DNA of 64,000 nucleotides, from positions 41,621,126 to 41,685,125 of the forward strand of contig CM037794.1 in the NCBI GenBank assembly GCA_021229015.1, written 5' to 3'. The stretch comes from Solen grandis. Lineage: Eukaryota; Mollusca; Bivalvia; Adapedonta; Solenidae. The notes below the pieces were generated by a model. The model was not told the origin of the DNA, did not search any database, and saw only the letters and a list, made by a program, of their open reading frames with translations. This document shows, piece after piece, positions 47,991 through 58,324 of this stretch (positions within the stretch are counted from its first letter, which is position 1; the number at the start of each line of letters is the position of its first letter). The translations under genes and the position numbers were made by a program.

Positions 47991-48571
47991 GGGTTTTCAA
48001 TTTTATATAAATTATCTGTTATTTTTGAAAATATTGAATTTGTTGCTGGCTTTTAAAGATAAATGACATATTTAGCAATGAGATCTCTTTTTCAAAATGT
48101 TTACAAAAGCTTGTCCATCTGAATTAGTCTCTTTAGCTGTTTTTTAACCAAAACCAATTTTGATTTCAACAACATCTCTGATATAATTAAAAGACATATT
48201 ATTCAATATTAATGCATAAATATTCACTAAAAACTGATTTGAATATTTGAAAATATATGCAGGAGAACATCAACCTATCGTGCCCATAGCTGTATGAAAA
48301 ATAATGAGACTGTCAAGTTCCTGCCCATAATCCAATGGTTAAAAAACAGGTGTACACTTCAGTTATATTTAGAGTATGCTGCTTTTTATAGTGTTATATG
48401 TGGACAGACCAATTCAAATATTTAGCCTTCAACTGTATTGGCTTTATTTTGGTATCATAATCATAACTATCAATGAAATAAGCAGCATGATTCAAATATT
48501 CAAATATTCCCCTATTTTTTTTATTTTTTATTTTTTTATTTGTGTTGCTTTGGAATTTACCTCGCTGCAAC
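47991..48571. other. Intergenic, no feature seen
   Basis: AT-rich sequence up to the gap. Confidence 0.45.
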
Positions 48572-48671
48572 NNNNNNNNNNNNNNNNNNNNNNNNNNNNN
48601 NNNNNNNNNNNNNNNNNNNNNNNNNNNNNNNNNNNNNNNNNNNNNNNNNNNNNNNNNNNNNNNNNNNNNNN
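48572..48671. other. Assembly gap (100 N)
   Basis: Exactly 100 N, at the outer edge of the left inverted repeat of the next element, so its true left end cannot be read. Confidence 0.98.
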
Positions 48672-49703
48672 CCTTTAATTTTGCCCATTTTTAGACATGA
48701 CATAATGATGGTCATTTCATACACGCCTTCGTTGCTCCAGTACCATTTATACGTCAATATTGGTTGACTTGAGATCGGATTAAGATAGCCCTACAAAGGG
48801 AGCTGACCAATGTTTACGTTAATCCTTAGCTTTACCTAGGTAACGGATTAAATATCTCCTAGTTGCACGACTTTTAGAGGGAGTTAGAATAAGGGTTATA
48901 AAGCGATGTAGGTATCTATATATTCTGTTAAACTACGAATATTTGTAAGTGTAATACTTCAAAATAATCGGAATTCTTTAAACTTTAAAACCATAATGTT
49001 CATATTTTCTATATTGGTTGAAACAACAACAAAATAATAAAAGAGCTTAAATCAGTTTTTCTTGTCTAGTGCAACCGTTTACGATATTGATTTTCACAAT
49101 TTTTATATCAGTCGATAGTTTAATCAAAATACTTCAAAATAAACCCTATGTTCTCGATTCGATTTTCAACCGTTACTGAGTTATGACGTAACAGCGATTT
49201 TTAAACCCAATTTTCAACTTTCTCAAAAGATCGTGTTTCACATACCGTTGGAAAGGTCTCGTCATGCCGATTTCAAAAATGTATACTTTTATAGGGTTAT
49301 CTTTATTTTAGATATAAGCGTTTGAAAAATGTCACGTGACCGGAAAATGGCGTCAAATATTCTCCAAAAAGTCATATTTAAGGCATATCTAGTCATTTCA
49401 TGACCGATTTTTAAAGGCTTATTCTAATGTTATTGGTCGTTCTCTCTCTCTCTTATACATACTAGATTCGGTGGATATGAAACACCCCCTCCTCCTCTCC
49501 CTCACTCCTCCTCCTCTCCCTCCCTCCTCCTCCCTCTCTCCTCCTCCTCCTCTCCCTCCTCCTCTCCTCCTCCCCCTCCTCCTCCTCCCCCTCCTCCCTC
49601 CCCTCCTCCTCCTCCTCTCCTCCTCCTCCCTCCTCCTCCCTCCTACTCCTCCTCAACCTCCTCCTCCTCCTCCCTCCTTCCCTCGAAATAATGTAAGAAT
49701 AAG
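48672..49703 (+). repeat. Left long inverted repeat
   Basis: From 'acacgccttcgttgctccag' (48721) to 'cgaaataatgtaagaataag' (49703) it is almost identical to the inverse of 51998-53160. Outside 48716 the match is broken, apart from 'cctttaattttgccc' (48672-48686, inverse at 53253-53267). It contains a (CTC)n tract at 49486-49684. Confidence 0.92.
49486..49684 (+). repeat. (CTC)n pyrimidine tract, left
   Basis: About 200 bp made almost only of C and T ('ctcctcctccctcc' variants). The long frames through it (poly-Pro/Ser/Leu or poly-Glu/Arg) are artefacts. Confidence 0.97.
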
Positions 49704-49706
49704 TGA
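49693..49706 (+). promoter_or_regulatory. Element motif, left repeat copy
   Basis: 'gtaagaataagtga', one base different from the motif before the ATPase and the small-protein gene. It points inward from the left, but no plus-strand gene follows. Confidence 0.4.
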
Positions 49707-49777
49707 CATTATATCGTCTCTCTCTCTCTCTCTCTCTCTAATACAGATAAGAAAAACAGGTAATACTTTTGTTCATT

Positions 49778-49783
49778 TTATTT
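49778..49783 (-). terminator. Possible polyadenylation signal after protease gene
   Basis: AATAAA on the minus strand, about 30 bases past the protease stop codon, suitable for ending the minus-strand transcript. Confidence 0.45.
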
Positions 49784-49812
49784 TCATATAAATATTCAAC
49801 ATACAAACACAT

Positions 49813-50235
49813 TTACAATATAGTTTCAAGCAATTTAGCGACAAGTTTGTCATTATATGGCTTATTATTCACGTCAAAAGTCTTTACAATATCTTTCATT
49901 GATCTTTCGGCAAATCTATTAAGCACATAATACACGCAATATAGTCCACACACATCTGAGTCACTGTCTTGTATTTGACTACAGTTCATAAAATAGGGCA
50001 TTTTTAAACGTTTTTCAAAGTCCACTTGGTAAAATTCTGGATTACGTCCTAGAGAGTCGAAGAATTCGTCCGGTCCCCTTTGCGGGAAATAGAAAACCAC
50101 CCAATGTTGTCCACGTCCTCCTGTTTTAATCGTATTTGAAATAACAAAATTTCCTCTTTTTATTTCAACTTCATCGGCAAAACGCACACTCACTGGATAT
50201 CCTTTCAGTAATTGTTCGAGCTCGATATTGTTCAT
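49813..50235 (-). CDS. Adenain-like cysteine protease
   Basis: About 140 residues from the ATG at 50235; an in-frame extension to 50262 lacks an ATG and would overlap the gene before it. It resembles adenovirus-type (Ulp1/C5 clan) proteases, which in Polintons and adenoviruses mature capsid proteins. Catalytic residues in the expected order: H44 in GQHWVVFYFP, D60 in FFDSLGRNP, Q89 in CSQIQD, and C96 in DVCGLYCVYY. Length is somewhat below the roughly 200 residues of adenovirus proteases, with a shorter C-terminus. The ATG follows the stop of the preceding gene by 5 nt, suggesting translation from a shared transcript. A host SUMO protease is unlikely given the small size and the neighbouring packaging-type ATPase. 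Confidence 0.85.
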   Translation of the reverse strand: MNNIELEQLLKGYPVSVRFADEVEIKRGNFVISNTIKTGGRGQHWVVFYFPQRGPDEFFDSLGRNPEFYQVDFEKRLKMPYFMNCSQIQDSDSDVCGLYCVYYVLNRFAERSMKDIVKTFDVNNKPYNDKLVAKLLETIL

Positions 50236-50240
50236 CGTTT

Positions 50241-50579
50241 TTAGTATTTGGTTTTTCTCCAATCCTTCAGATAGTTCTTTGGTTTTTCATACGGTTTTTT
50301 CTTTTTAGGAGAATCGCGTGCTCGTTCTAGTTCGGACTTTGCTATTTCAATGGCTTGTGCCACGGGCGTCACTAGATTTACAGTGGGATTTTCTTTTTGT
50401 TTGTTCATTTCGGCTATTTGTCTATTAAATCTACCGCTCCCTATAAAATATCGTCCAAGGTGGTCGGGTTGAACGTACCCGTCCCTCATATCTTTTAAAT
50501 GCTGATACAACACCTCGGGGTCAGGATTAGAAGGTACCCATTTTTGCTGTTGCGCGTCATATACTTCTATCGAGCCCAT
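50241..50579 (-). CDS. Small basic protein of the Polinton-like element, unrecognised
   Basis: 112 residues from the ATG at 50579; the frame stays open upstream, but only from a TTG. Residues 1-50 are moderately conserved-looking (SIEVYDAQQQKWVPSNPDP, then GRYFIGSGRFNRQ at about 42-54). Residues 65-88 form a predicted helix (VAQAIEIAKSELERA), and the last 25 are strongly basic (KKKKPYEKPKNYLKDWRKTK), suiting nucleic-acid binding. A minor virion or core-like protein is conceivable from its position between ATPase and protease, but I recognise no family. It lies 26 nt behind a copy of the element motif, and the protease start follows 5 nt after its stop. Confidence 0.75.
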   Translation of the reverse strand: MGSIEVYDAQQQKWVPSNPDPEVLYQHLKDMRDGYVQPDHLGRYFIGSGRFNRQIAEMNKQKENPTVNLVTPVAQAIEIAKSELERARDSPKKKKPYEKPKNYLKDWRKTKY

Positions 50580-50605
50580 GATTTTATTTAGTTTCAAACA
50601 GATAT

Positions 50606-50619
50606 TCGCTTATTCTTAC
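50606..50619 (-). promoter_or_regulatory. Element motif before the small-protein gene
   Basis: 'gtaagaataagcga' on the minus strand, 26 nt before the ATG at 50579. The ATPase stop codon (gcg TAA g) lies inside it. The identical motif stands 23 nt before the ATPase ATG. Conservation at two gene starts suggests a promoter or transcription start signal. It could also act as a splice donor (GTAAGA). Confidence 0.5.
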
Positions 50620-51971
50620 GCATTCTCCTGATTACTTTCGCTGTATTTTTGCTCTTCTTCACTTTCATCATCACTTTCATTTGTCACGTGATTAGGCCAT
50701 ATTTCCATAAAAAGATCTTTTCTTAGTTTTACTGCTTGCCGTATTGAATCGGGGAAATTCATGTTGTGTTCCCATCTAAGCTTATACGCTGATTGTAATA
50801 TTTGTTGTTGCGTAACATCTTGTTGTAACCCATAAAAGTCTATCAAAAAATTTCCGTAGTCTCTTCTCAATTCTTTACGAAGCTGGAGCAATGAGTCATT
50901 AGCCGCACGAGATACGGCCTCGTTTTGCGAGTATCCTTTCTCCAAGTATTCGTTCACCTCTTTTTCGAACCGTTCTTGATTAGACTTCCTTAAAGGTTCC
51001 TTAAAGCGCCTGTCCCATATGCGTTTAAAAGTTTGCTGCTCTTGAAGGTCTTCGTGAAATCTTTTACCGGGTGGTCCGTTGAAAGTGGCGATCCTTTTTT
51101 TATCATTTAGGTCATCATCTTCGTTATATATAGAACCAGAATCACTGTCACTGCCAAGTTCAGAGTCACTGTCACGTTCAGATTTTATATCTGACGGCAA
51201 CAAATATGTTCTTTTAGGATCATTTTTCTTGAATATGTCGGTACGCAAACGGTCCTGTTCCGGCGTGTTCGCTTTCAGATCTATGACCAAGTAACCGTAT
51301 GGTTTAGAAGTCGCTTGTTCAAATTTCTTTATAAGTAGGTTACTGTTTGATGGATAAATTCTTCTAGCCAAGGTCGTCACTTGTTGTCTGTCTATCGGAT
51401 TATTAAATAGGACCAAATACTGCGTGTTAAGGGCGATATCTCGGCATGCTTTACCTTGAGGAAATAAGTTTTGGGTCAAAAAAATAACCGACAAATTTCG
51501 GTGATGGCTACCGCGCGTAAAGATATCAGCGATTCTTTGGTCACATTTCGCTTCTGTCATCAGGTCATCAAAGACTATAAGGTTTCTTTTGTTTATGTCC
51601 AAATATCTTGGATTTTCGATATGGTCCGGTATACCGTGAACAAACTCGATGAATGGAAAACATTTTTCGAGTTCTTTGTACATAGATTGCCATTGTCCAA
51701 AACAAAATATAATCCTTTCTGGCCATGGTTCAATCAAATATGACAGAAAAAGTCTTCTTGTCCACTCGCTTTTACCGCTAGAACTGGGTCCCGATATGAC
51801 CATAGTAAACGGGTGTTTAAATGTCATTTTCTGATTATGAACAGTTTGTATCGCGTCATTTTCACCCCTTTCCAATCGTTCATTTTCACGACTATCGTGA
51901 ACTTTATTGTAATGCCTAAGCATATTGTCTTTTCTTGAAAAGACTTTATCGCATACAGTACAATTGTACAT
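50616..51971 (-). CDS. Zinc-finger/packaging-type ATPase of Polinton-like element
   Basis: 451 residues, ATG at 51971. Residues 4-25 form a C2H2 zinc finger (C4, C7, H20, H25). A P-loop ATPase follows: Walker A GPSSSGKS at 61-68, Walker B NLIVFDDLM at 130-138 (D135, D136), and a motif-III-like IFLTQNLF at 163-170. After that come NNPIDRQQV and LARRIYPSN, typical of the FtsK/HerA-class (A32-like) packaging ATPases of Polintons and relatives, which pump DNA into capsids. Residues about 260-290 are acidic and serine-rich, and the remaining 150 are charged and helical, longer than a minimal packaging ATPase. The stop codon is embedded in the motif that precedes the next gene. A host origin is unlikely given the protease neighbour and the inverted repeats. 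Confidence 0.85.
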   Translation of the reverse strand: MYNCTVCDKVFSRKDNMLRHYNKVHDSRENERLERGENDAIQTVHNQKMTFKHPFTMVISGPSSSGKSEWTRRLFLSYLIEPWPERIIFCFGQWQSMYKELEKCFPFIEFVHGIPDHIENPRYLDINKRNLIVFDDLMTEAKCDQRIADIFTRGSHHRNLSVIFLTQNLFPQGKACRDIALNTQYLVLFNNPIDRQQVTTLARRIYPSNSNLLIKKFEQATSKPYGYLVIDLKANTPEQDRLRTDIFKKNDPKRTYLLPSDIKSERDSDSELGSDSDSGSIYNEDDDLNDKKRIATFNGPPGKRFHEDLQEQQTFKRIWDRRFKEPLRKSNQERFEKEVNEYLEKGYSQNEAVSRAANDSLLQLRKELRRDYGNFLIDFYGLQQDVTQQQILQSAYKLRWEHNMNFPDSIRQAVKLRKDLFMEIWPNHVTNESDDESEEEQKYSESNQENA

Positions 51972-51994
51972 TCTGTGAATGTAGATTTACATAC

Positions 51995-52008
51995 TCGCTT
52001 ATTCTTAC
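51995..52008 (-). promoter_or_regulatory. Element motif before the ATPase gene
   Basis: 'gtaagaataagcga' on the minus strand, 23 nt before the ATG, at the inner edge of the right inverted repeat. Identical to 50606-50619. Confidence 0.5.
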
Positions 52009-53267
52009 ATTATTTCGAGGGAAGGAGGGAGGAGGAGGAGGAGGTTGAGGAGGAGTAGGAGGGAGGAGGAGGGAGGAGGAGGGAGAGGAGGAGGAGGGAG
52101 GGAGGAGGAGGGAGAGGGATGAGGAGGAGGAGGAGGAGGGATGAGGAGGAGGGAGAGGAGGGAGGAGGAGGGAGGGAGAGGAGAGAGGAGGAGGAGGAGG
52201 GAGATGAAGAGGAGGGAGGGAGGAGGAGGGAGGGAGAGGAGGAGGAGTGAGGGAGAGGAGGAGGGGGTGTTTCATATCCACCGAATCTAGTATGTATAAG
52301 AGAGAGAGAGAACGACCAATAACGAGTCAGACGGTTGTCTATGAAGAGAGATTTTATATGTGATGACGTCATTTCCGGTTATACCACAATACACTTCCGG
52401 TTCATTGAATTTATCGTATAGCTTGACATGAGACCTTTCTATCGATACCAAGATCACGCAAATCGGTCATGAAATGACTGAGATATAGCCTTAAATATGA
52501 CTTTTTGGAGAATATTTGACGCCATTTTCCGGTCACGTGACATTTTTCAAACGCTTATATCTCGCGAACGAATAAAGATAACCCTATAAAAGTATACATT
52601 TTTGAAATCGGCATGACGAGACCTTTCCAACGGTATGTGAAACACGATCTTTTGAGAAAGTTGAAAATTGGGTTTAAAAATCGCTGTTACGTCATAACTC
52701 AGTAGTAACGGTTGAAAATCGAATCGAGAACATAGGGTTTATTTTGAAGTATTTTGATTAAACTATCGACTGATATAAAAATTGTGAAAATCAATATCGT
52801 AAACGGTTGCACTAGACAGGAAAAACTGATTTAAGCTCTTTTATTATTTTGTTGTTGTTTCAACCAATATAGAAAATATGAACATTATGGTTTTAAAGTT
52901 TAAAGAATTCCGATTATTTTGAAGTATTACACTTACAAATATTCGTAGTTTAACAGAATATATAGATACCTACATCGCTTTATAACCCTTATTCTAACTC
53001 CCTCTAAAAGTCGTGCAACTAGGAGATATTTAATCCGTTACCTAGGTAAAGCTAAGGATTAACGTAAACATTGGTCAGCTCCCTTTGTAGGGCTATCTTA
53101 ATCCGATCTCAAGTCAACCAATATTGACGTATAAATGGTACTGGAGCAACGAAGGCGTGTATGAACTTGACCATTCATGTCCACTGACGATCTATGATGT
53201 GTCATTATATCAAACCCGTGGGGGATGGGTGGGGTGTGGTCACAATGTACTAGGGCAAAATTAAAGG
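51998..53267 (-). repeat. Right long inverted repeat
   Basis: Inverse of 48672-49703. It carries an extra block of about 120 bp (about 52325-52450) and about 80 bp (about 53175-53252) absent from the left copy, so the arms have diverged by insertion or deletion. Confidence 0.92.
52018..52268 (-). repeat. (GAG)n purine tract, right
   Basis: About 250 bp almost only G and A, the inverse of the left tract but about 50 bp longer and differently interrupted ('gatgag'). Confidence 0.97.
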
Positions 53268-54079
53268 GATTAACTTTGGACGCTTGAAAGGACCATTGTT
53301 CGCATTTCCGTCCCTAAATCAATATCGTTATTGTTCTATCGCTAAAAATAGACCCTCTATTGTTAACGCGGGTGGTCCGGGTATCTAGTGCAAAAGTTGT
53401 GAAATGTCATGTCTAAAAATAGCTGTCGTTTAGCTCGAGTCTCATTTGAGCAAAGGACGCCAAGGAGTCAACATCGTAAAAGGTGAGCATTAGTATTTAG
53501 ACCTAGTTGATATAGTTTATCATCCTATGAATGTTCTAGATGTTTTATTTATATAATTTTTATTATTATTATTATTATTATTAGTATTATTGTTATTATT
53601 ATTTGTTGTTTTTTAAAGTTCTTTATTTTATTTTTTATTATTAATAATATTATTATAATTGTTATTATTATTATTATTTGTTTATTAAAAAAATACCAAG
53701 GTCTGAGATCGAATGGAAGTGACCCTCAATTTCCGCGAGTAGATCACAGATCCAGTATACAAGTCACCTCTGTATACTCTAAATATAGACCAATGATGTC
53801 ATTCTAAAAATAGATCGATGATGTCATTCTAAAATTAGATCATTCTAAAATTAGAAACCAATATGGCCGCCGCACATGCGCACACCCCTTAAACGCTTAT
53901 ATGCAAATGAGATACTATAAATAGTAACAAAATGGCCGCCTATTACGTCATCTTTGTTTACACGCAAACCGGCCGGTTTACTACTTATATGGTTATTTAT
54001 TTTAAAAGGTTTTGAATAAAGTTATACGTTTTCCCCCGAGAAATGTAATGACCTAAATGTATATAATGATATAATCCGA
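53268..54079. other. Intergenic with (ATT)n tract
   Basis: 53550-53690 is ATT-rich. Around 53800-53850 'gatgatgtcattctaaaa.ttagatc' repeats three times. At 53900-53925 an octamer 'atgcaaat' stands just before 'ctataaata'. No gene recognised. Confidence 0.5.
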
Positions 54080-54315
54080 TTTACCTTCTCTGGAAACCCA
54101 ATATTTGAAAATTTAAGTGATCAGAAAAATTGGATATTCGTTTTTATTTTCAATAAGAAAAATATTCCTATACCAGACAAATTTAAGCTCATACTAAATT
54201 TTAAAAAAAAGATCCGTATATTAAAAAGGTCTATTAAAAAGCGCCTCGCTCCATTACTGACTCCCTATATGTCCGTGTAAGGTCAGTACCAAATTCATTT
54301 ATATATCTTCCATAT
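54080..54315 (+). repeat. Dispersed repeat, first copy
   Basis: 'taagtgatcagaaaaattgg', 'ttcaataagaaaaa', 'agcgcctcgc' and 'ccctatatgtccgtgtaagg' occur in the same order at 63700-63992. Diverged and non-coding; class unknown. Confidence 0.75.
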
Positions 54316-54729
54316 CTGCTTATATGTATCATATACTAGTAAGAAGAGATAACATGTAGGTTCTTGACATATACACATTTCAATATAAGCCAGTCAAATT
54401 CAAATTATATATAATACTAAAAAGTAATTGATAGAATGAGATAATGATATCGGATTCACTTGACATGTTTATCTTCACAGATGTAGAATTGTTATCATTA
54501 ACTGATTTTTCTACGGAATTCATTTCATGTTCATATACGTATCAAGTTACCCTCGATATTATCTGTCATTTTTATAGTTCCCTGTACCGAATATTTTTCT
54601 GTTTAGCTCATCAGCTTAAATTTTACTGTCTTTAACACCGACATTACGCCGTAAACAAATGCCATACTCCACCTAGACACATTATACTAACACTAGACAA
54701 AACATTCAAAACAACCTTAATATGCGGTG

Positions 54730-54822
54730 CCGCCCAGTAAGGAGATATAACAATAGCACGGATCGAACCCACAGCTTCCTGGTTGTAGGGCAGATGTTCT
54801 AACCACTTTGTCACTGATACCA
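54730..54822 (-). mobile_element. tRNA-like SINE head, minus strand
   Basis: On the minus strand 'gacaaagtggttagaacatc' (A-box region) and 'ctgtgggttcgatccgtgc' (B box) are spaced as in a tRNA. No acceptor stem closes and the flanks do not match families A or B clearly, so it is a SINE fragment rather than a tRNA gene. Confidence 0.5.
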
Positions 54823-57800
54823 GCGTATAGCATTTAATCAGCTCGGCGTTTTCCATTTTCCAATTTAGAAATTGAAATTCGAATATATGTATAAATTAAA
54901 ATTCCATCACTGGACATAATTCATCACAAAGTACAACGACACCCATCATATTCTGAAGAATGAAAACACATTTATTAATCAGCATCCAAGAGACACCGAT
55001 TCCTATCCTTACCACATGCGAGGATTACTCATTAATAACTAATATTATGTATATGTCATGCTGTCCTCATTTGTCAACACATTATTCCAGTAAACAGTGT
55101 CGGTAACGTATTCAAGCATCAGCCGATATAATTTTACAAATATTTTGAAAATTTATGACGAAACGTTGATCATTTTTTATTTTTCGTCATTAGCAAATTA
55201 CTAAGGAAGTTTTACAAGCGCCGCTCAAAACCCCATCAATGAATAAAGATAAGAGAGAGAAAGAAAACAAGCAAATAAACTCTATCAAAACGGTTTCTTC
55301 CTTTTAAAATGATCTCTCATTATTAAGTGTTAGCCGTTGTCTTTGACAAATATGCTGTCTTTATCCTCAGAAGCAAAAGAGAGTGTGCACTTAAGTTTTC
55401 TTTACTTTAAATGTTTTGTTTCTATCTGAAATATGTCATTTTTATGATGAAAGTGTTGCAAAATGTAGTAGAATGGACAGTAAAAGCATGTCTCTGAAAT
55501 AAAAGGAATCCGAATTATTACTGTGTTATATTTTCTATTAATTTGCAGTGACTGCTTTTTATGTTGCGTTGCTTATATAACATAATGTATTGTAACCGAT
55601 TGCGAAAATGACAATACCGGGTATCCAAATTCATTGTCCTCTAGCGGACAAGGTATACGTAAACCTATTTGCGTAGGCGCGAAAAATTATTAGTGAAAAT
55701 ACTATGAATGAAATTGTGTAACGTAAGTCAGTGAAGTGCAGCAGTTCACGCACCTCTGGCATGTTATGTGTCCTTGGTTAATCTAAATGTTCCCTTTACT
55801 GTTACAGTTTAAGCTTTATGCAGCATTAGGACTCTCAGTCCTTTGATTATAAATTAATCCTCTTTTTTGAAGATATATAGAAAAATAAAAGTTCCACAAA
55901 TACATGCAAGAACTTGAAACCATACTTCATATATCTAAAATATCCATTTAAAAAATGTGGTTCTTTGACTTAAATATTTCACTGTCCTTTGGATACGTTC
56001 AATTATGTATCATATATATCATTCACTCAATTTCCTTGCTTCATATGTTCGGATACATAAAGTATGCCGTGAAAAATGTCCATGTTATTGTGAAAGCATT
56101 CAATAAATTTTGATTGTCTCCTTTTCTAGACAAACGATTATATGTCTGTGACGGTTTCTGGATCATTATACATATAATAATGTTAACAGCATGAACGATA
56201 CAGATTAGAAACTATTGTTATCGACACTCTCCACATACCAATTACGGCAGATTCGGAATGGTTACAGTTGGATTTACGGTTACAATTAATCGAGCGTTTT
56301 GTCGTCCCATTTTCATCAAATTAAATGATTTCGAGATTGTGCATGTGCCATGCTATTTCATCAACCTACGCTTCTTCCTTCGAAGTGTTTTTCATTTTAT
56401 ACACATTACTCCCCATTTTTTCATTTATCTAAATTTAAAACGTGACCTATGGTGAAAATTTAACATACTTAATATGTATGATATTAAAGTTCTTGCTTTT
56501 ATATCAAATATTACTGATCGATGTGTATGTTTTGTATTGTTGGTTTAAGGTTTAACTGTTTCTCTACATATAATAATTACATTTTAAGTAACGAAACCCT
56601 TAGCGCATACATTCTTTTGAAACAGAGTAGAGTTAAAAATAGAAAACAATGTACAGCTGAATAATTCTTTCACACTTTTAAGAAGTTAATGGTAATTTAT
56701 TCAATATTCTTATGCCAAGGAAGCTCTTTATAGATCAGTAGTCACATTCATTCTCATGTCTGCCAGATGTTGGCTATAAGGAGAAAATAAAAAAGAGAGA
56801 GACAATTGAACTGTAAGATTTTCCCTTTTAGCGTGGTAAAATCTTTTAAAATATTTGCTAAATAGTCACTTCGATTTTTACAGTGTTAAATACATTGTTA
56901 ACAACCTTTTTATAAACAGGACATACTTTTATACATCATAATTTTTAAAAAAAATTTTTTGTTTTTGTTATCATATATTTATCATTTATATCCCGCACAG
57001 AAATATTACCCCAATGCCGATCAAACCAATTCTTGTATACCTTTAATTTTAGTAAGTTAAGGAAACAATATTTTAAGCAGTATTACTGTTATTACTGTCA
57101 CTAGCCAAGGAAACAAAAATAATATTTTTTTTTTCTTCAAAATAATACTCCTAACATTGTTATAAATCTAAGTAAATATTTATCTCATGCTTTTCAACAA
57201 AGACCACAGGTATGAAGTTTTAACTACATGTATACCATTTATGATATGTTGTATTTTCTGTAAAACCTCCTCACATATTGTCTCAGTTTGTTAGTTATAA
57301 ACATTGTCAACACTTAATGCTTAATAAATAATATGTTACATGCTGAGCGACAATTAAGGGAGCATTTCAATGACATTGGTATGGCAAGGCCAGGGCCGGA
57401 AATAGAATTCACGAGGTAGAGCTCTAGTTGTTCTTATACCATGAGTGTTGCATATAAACTATTAAAGTATATTTAGAATTCGGATGAGAAAAGCACAAGG
57501 GTATGATGCCAAAGTGTTATGGAACATTCGAGTCTTTTTTTTCCGCCGTGTGTCTATTCCGAAAGCGTTAGTTTGTCGTAAAGTGTAATCATTTTCTGCT
57601 GTAATGTTTCCAATGATTGCTGTTCTAGGAGGGAAATAAATACATCAAGCTGTTCAAAATATTATCATTAAAACTATAAATGTGTTTCCATGACAACAAA
57701 ACCTACTATTTTGCTGAATCTAAAAGATGGGATTAAGATAGAAAGAATTGTTCAGTTATATTACAGATAAATGAAATTATCCATTCGCCGTACTTGGATC

Positions 57801-58034
57801 GAATAAAGGTATAGTAAATCAACGACTATAATCTCTCAGCCATATAGGCCTATTAATGTATGTTTTAACTTCATCTACTATTATTAATTAGAAACATGTA
57901 GACCAATCATTGGCTTTTATTCTTTCTTCCCATGATTCTTATCGAACTACCCGTGAGTCAACTTTTAAGTAATAAAAATTTTTTTTTTTTTAAATTCCCT
58001 GCCATGTTGACTGATATCGTATTGGAAACAATAA
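54823..58034. other. Intergenic, no feature seen
   Basis: About 3.2 kb of AT-rich, apparently unique sequence. The only frames over 60 codons (such as 56258-56455) show no domain or splice support. Confidence 0.5.
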
Positions 58035-58035
58035 T

Positions 58036-58324
58036 ACTGTCATCAGATTTGACTTGATTTGACATGACTGTTTGAGTTTACCGTCGCCTCAATAGTATTT
58101 CAGCCATAAAGCGACGTCCAGCTAATTAAAGGGTGGAGGAAGACCCCGAAATGAAAGAAGGCATCCGAGTAGAACCACCGACCTACCGCAAGCCAGCTGG
58201 AAGGCTTCCTCACAAGGAAATCCGAATGACCCTGCCGGGATTCGAACCCACGCGGTGAGGGGCTGAGTGAGTGTTAAAGTAAGCGACTTTACCCTCTCGG
58301 CCACGGAGGCCCCACTGTCATCAG
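58036..58324 (-). mobile_element. SINE family A, complete, minus strand, with target duplication
   Basis: Body 58047-58313 on the minus strand: 'gtggccgagagggtaaagt', B box 'gtgggttcgaatcccgg', family body and tail. Flanked by the 11-bp duplication 'actgtcatcag' (58036-58046 and 58314-58324). The target lies in the first, worn unit of the 72-bp minisatellite. Confidence 0.9.

Larger units (their letters stand above)
48672..53267 (-). mobile_element. Miniature Polinton/adintovirus-like element, three genes
   Basis: About 4.6 kb. Inverted repeats (48672-49703 and 51998-53267) enclose 2.3 kb with three minus-strand genes: packaging-type ATPase, small basic protein and adenain-like protease. ATPase plus adenain protease is the packaging/maturation pair of Polintons (Mavericks) and related adintoviruses. 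Protein-primed polymerase B, retroviral-type integrase and capsid genes are all missing, so it could only move with help from a full-length relative. All three frames are intact. The outer ends and target duplication cannot be defined because of the gap and local divergence. Alternatives: a rearranged Polinton end, or a distinct virus-related element. Confidence 0.75.

Noticed and set aside
49462..52372. Proline/serine/leucine-rich and glutamate/arginine-rich frames
   Set aside because: Translation of the (CTC)n and (GAG)n tracts in the inverted repeats.
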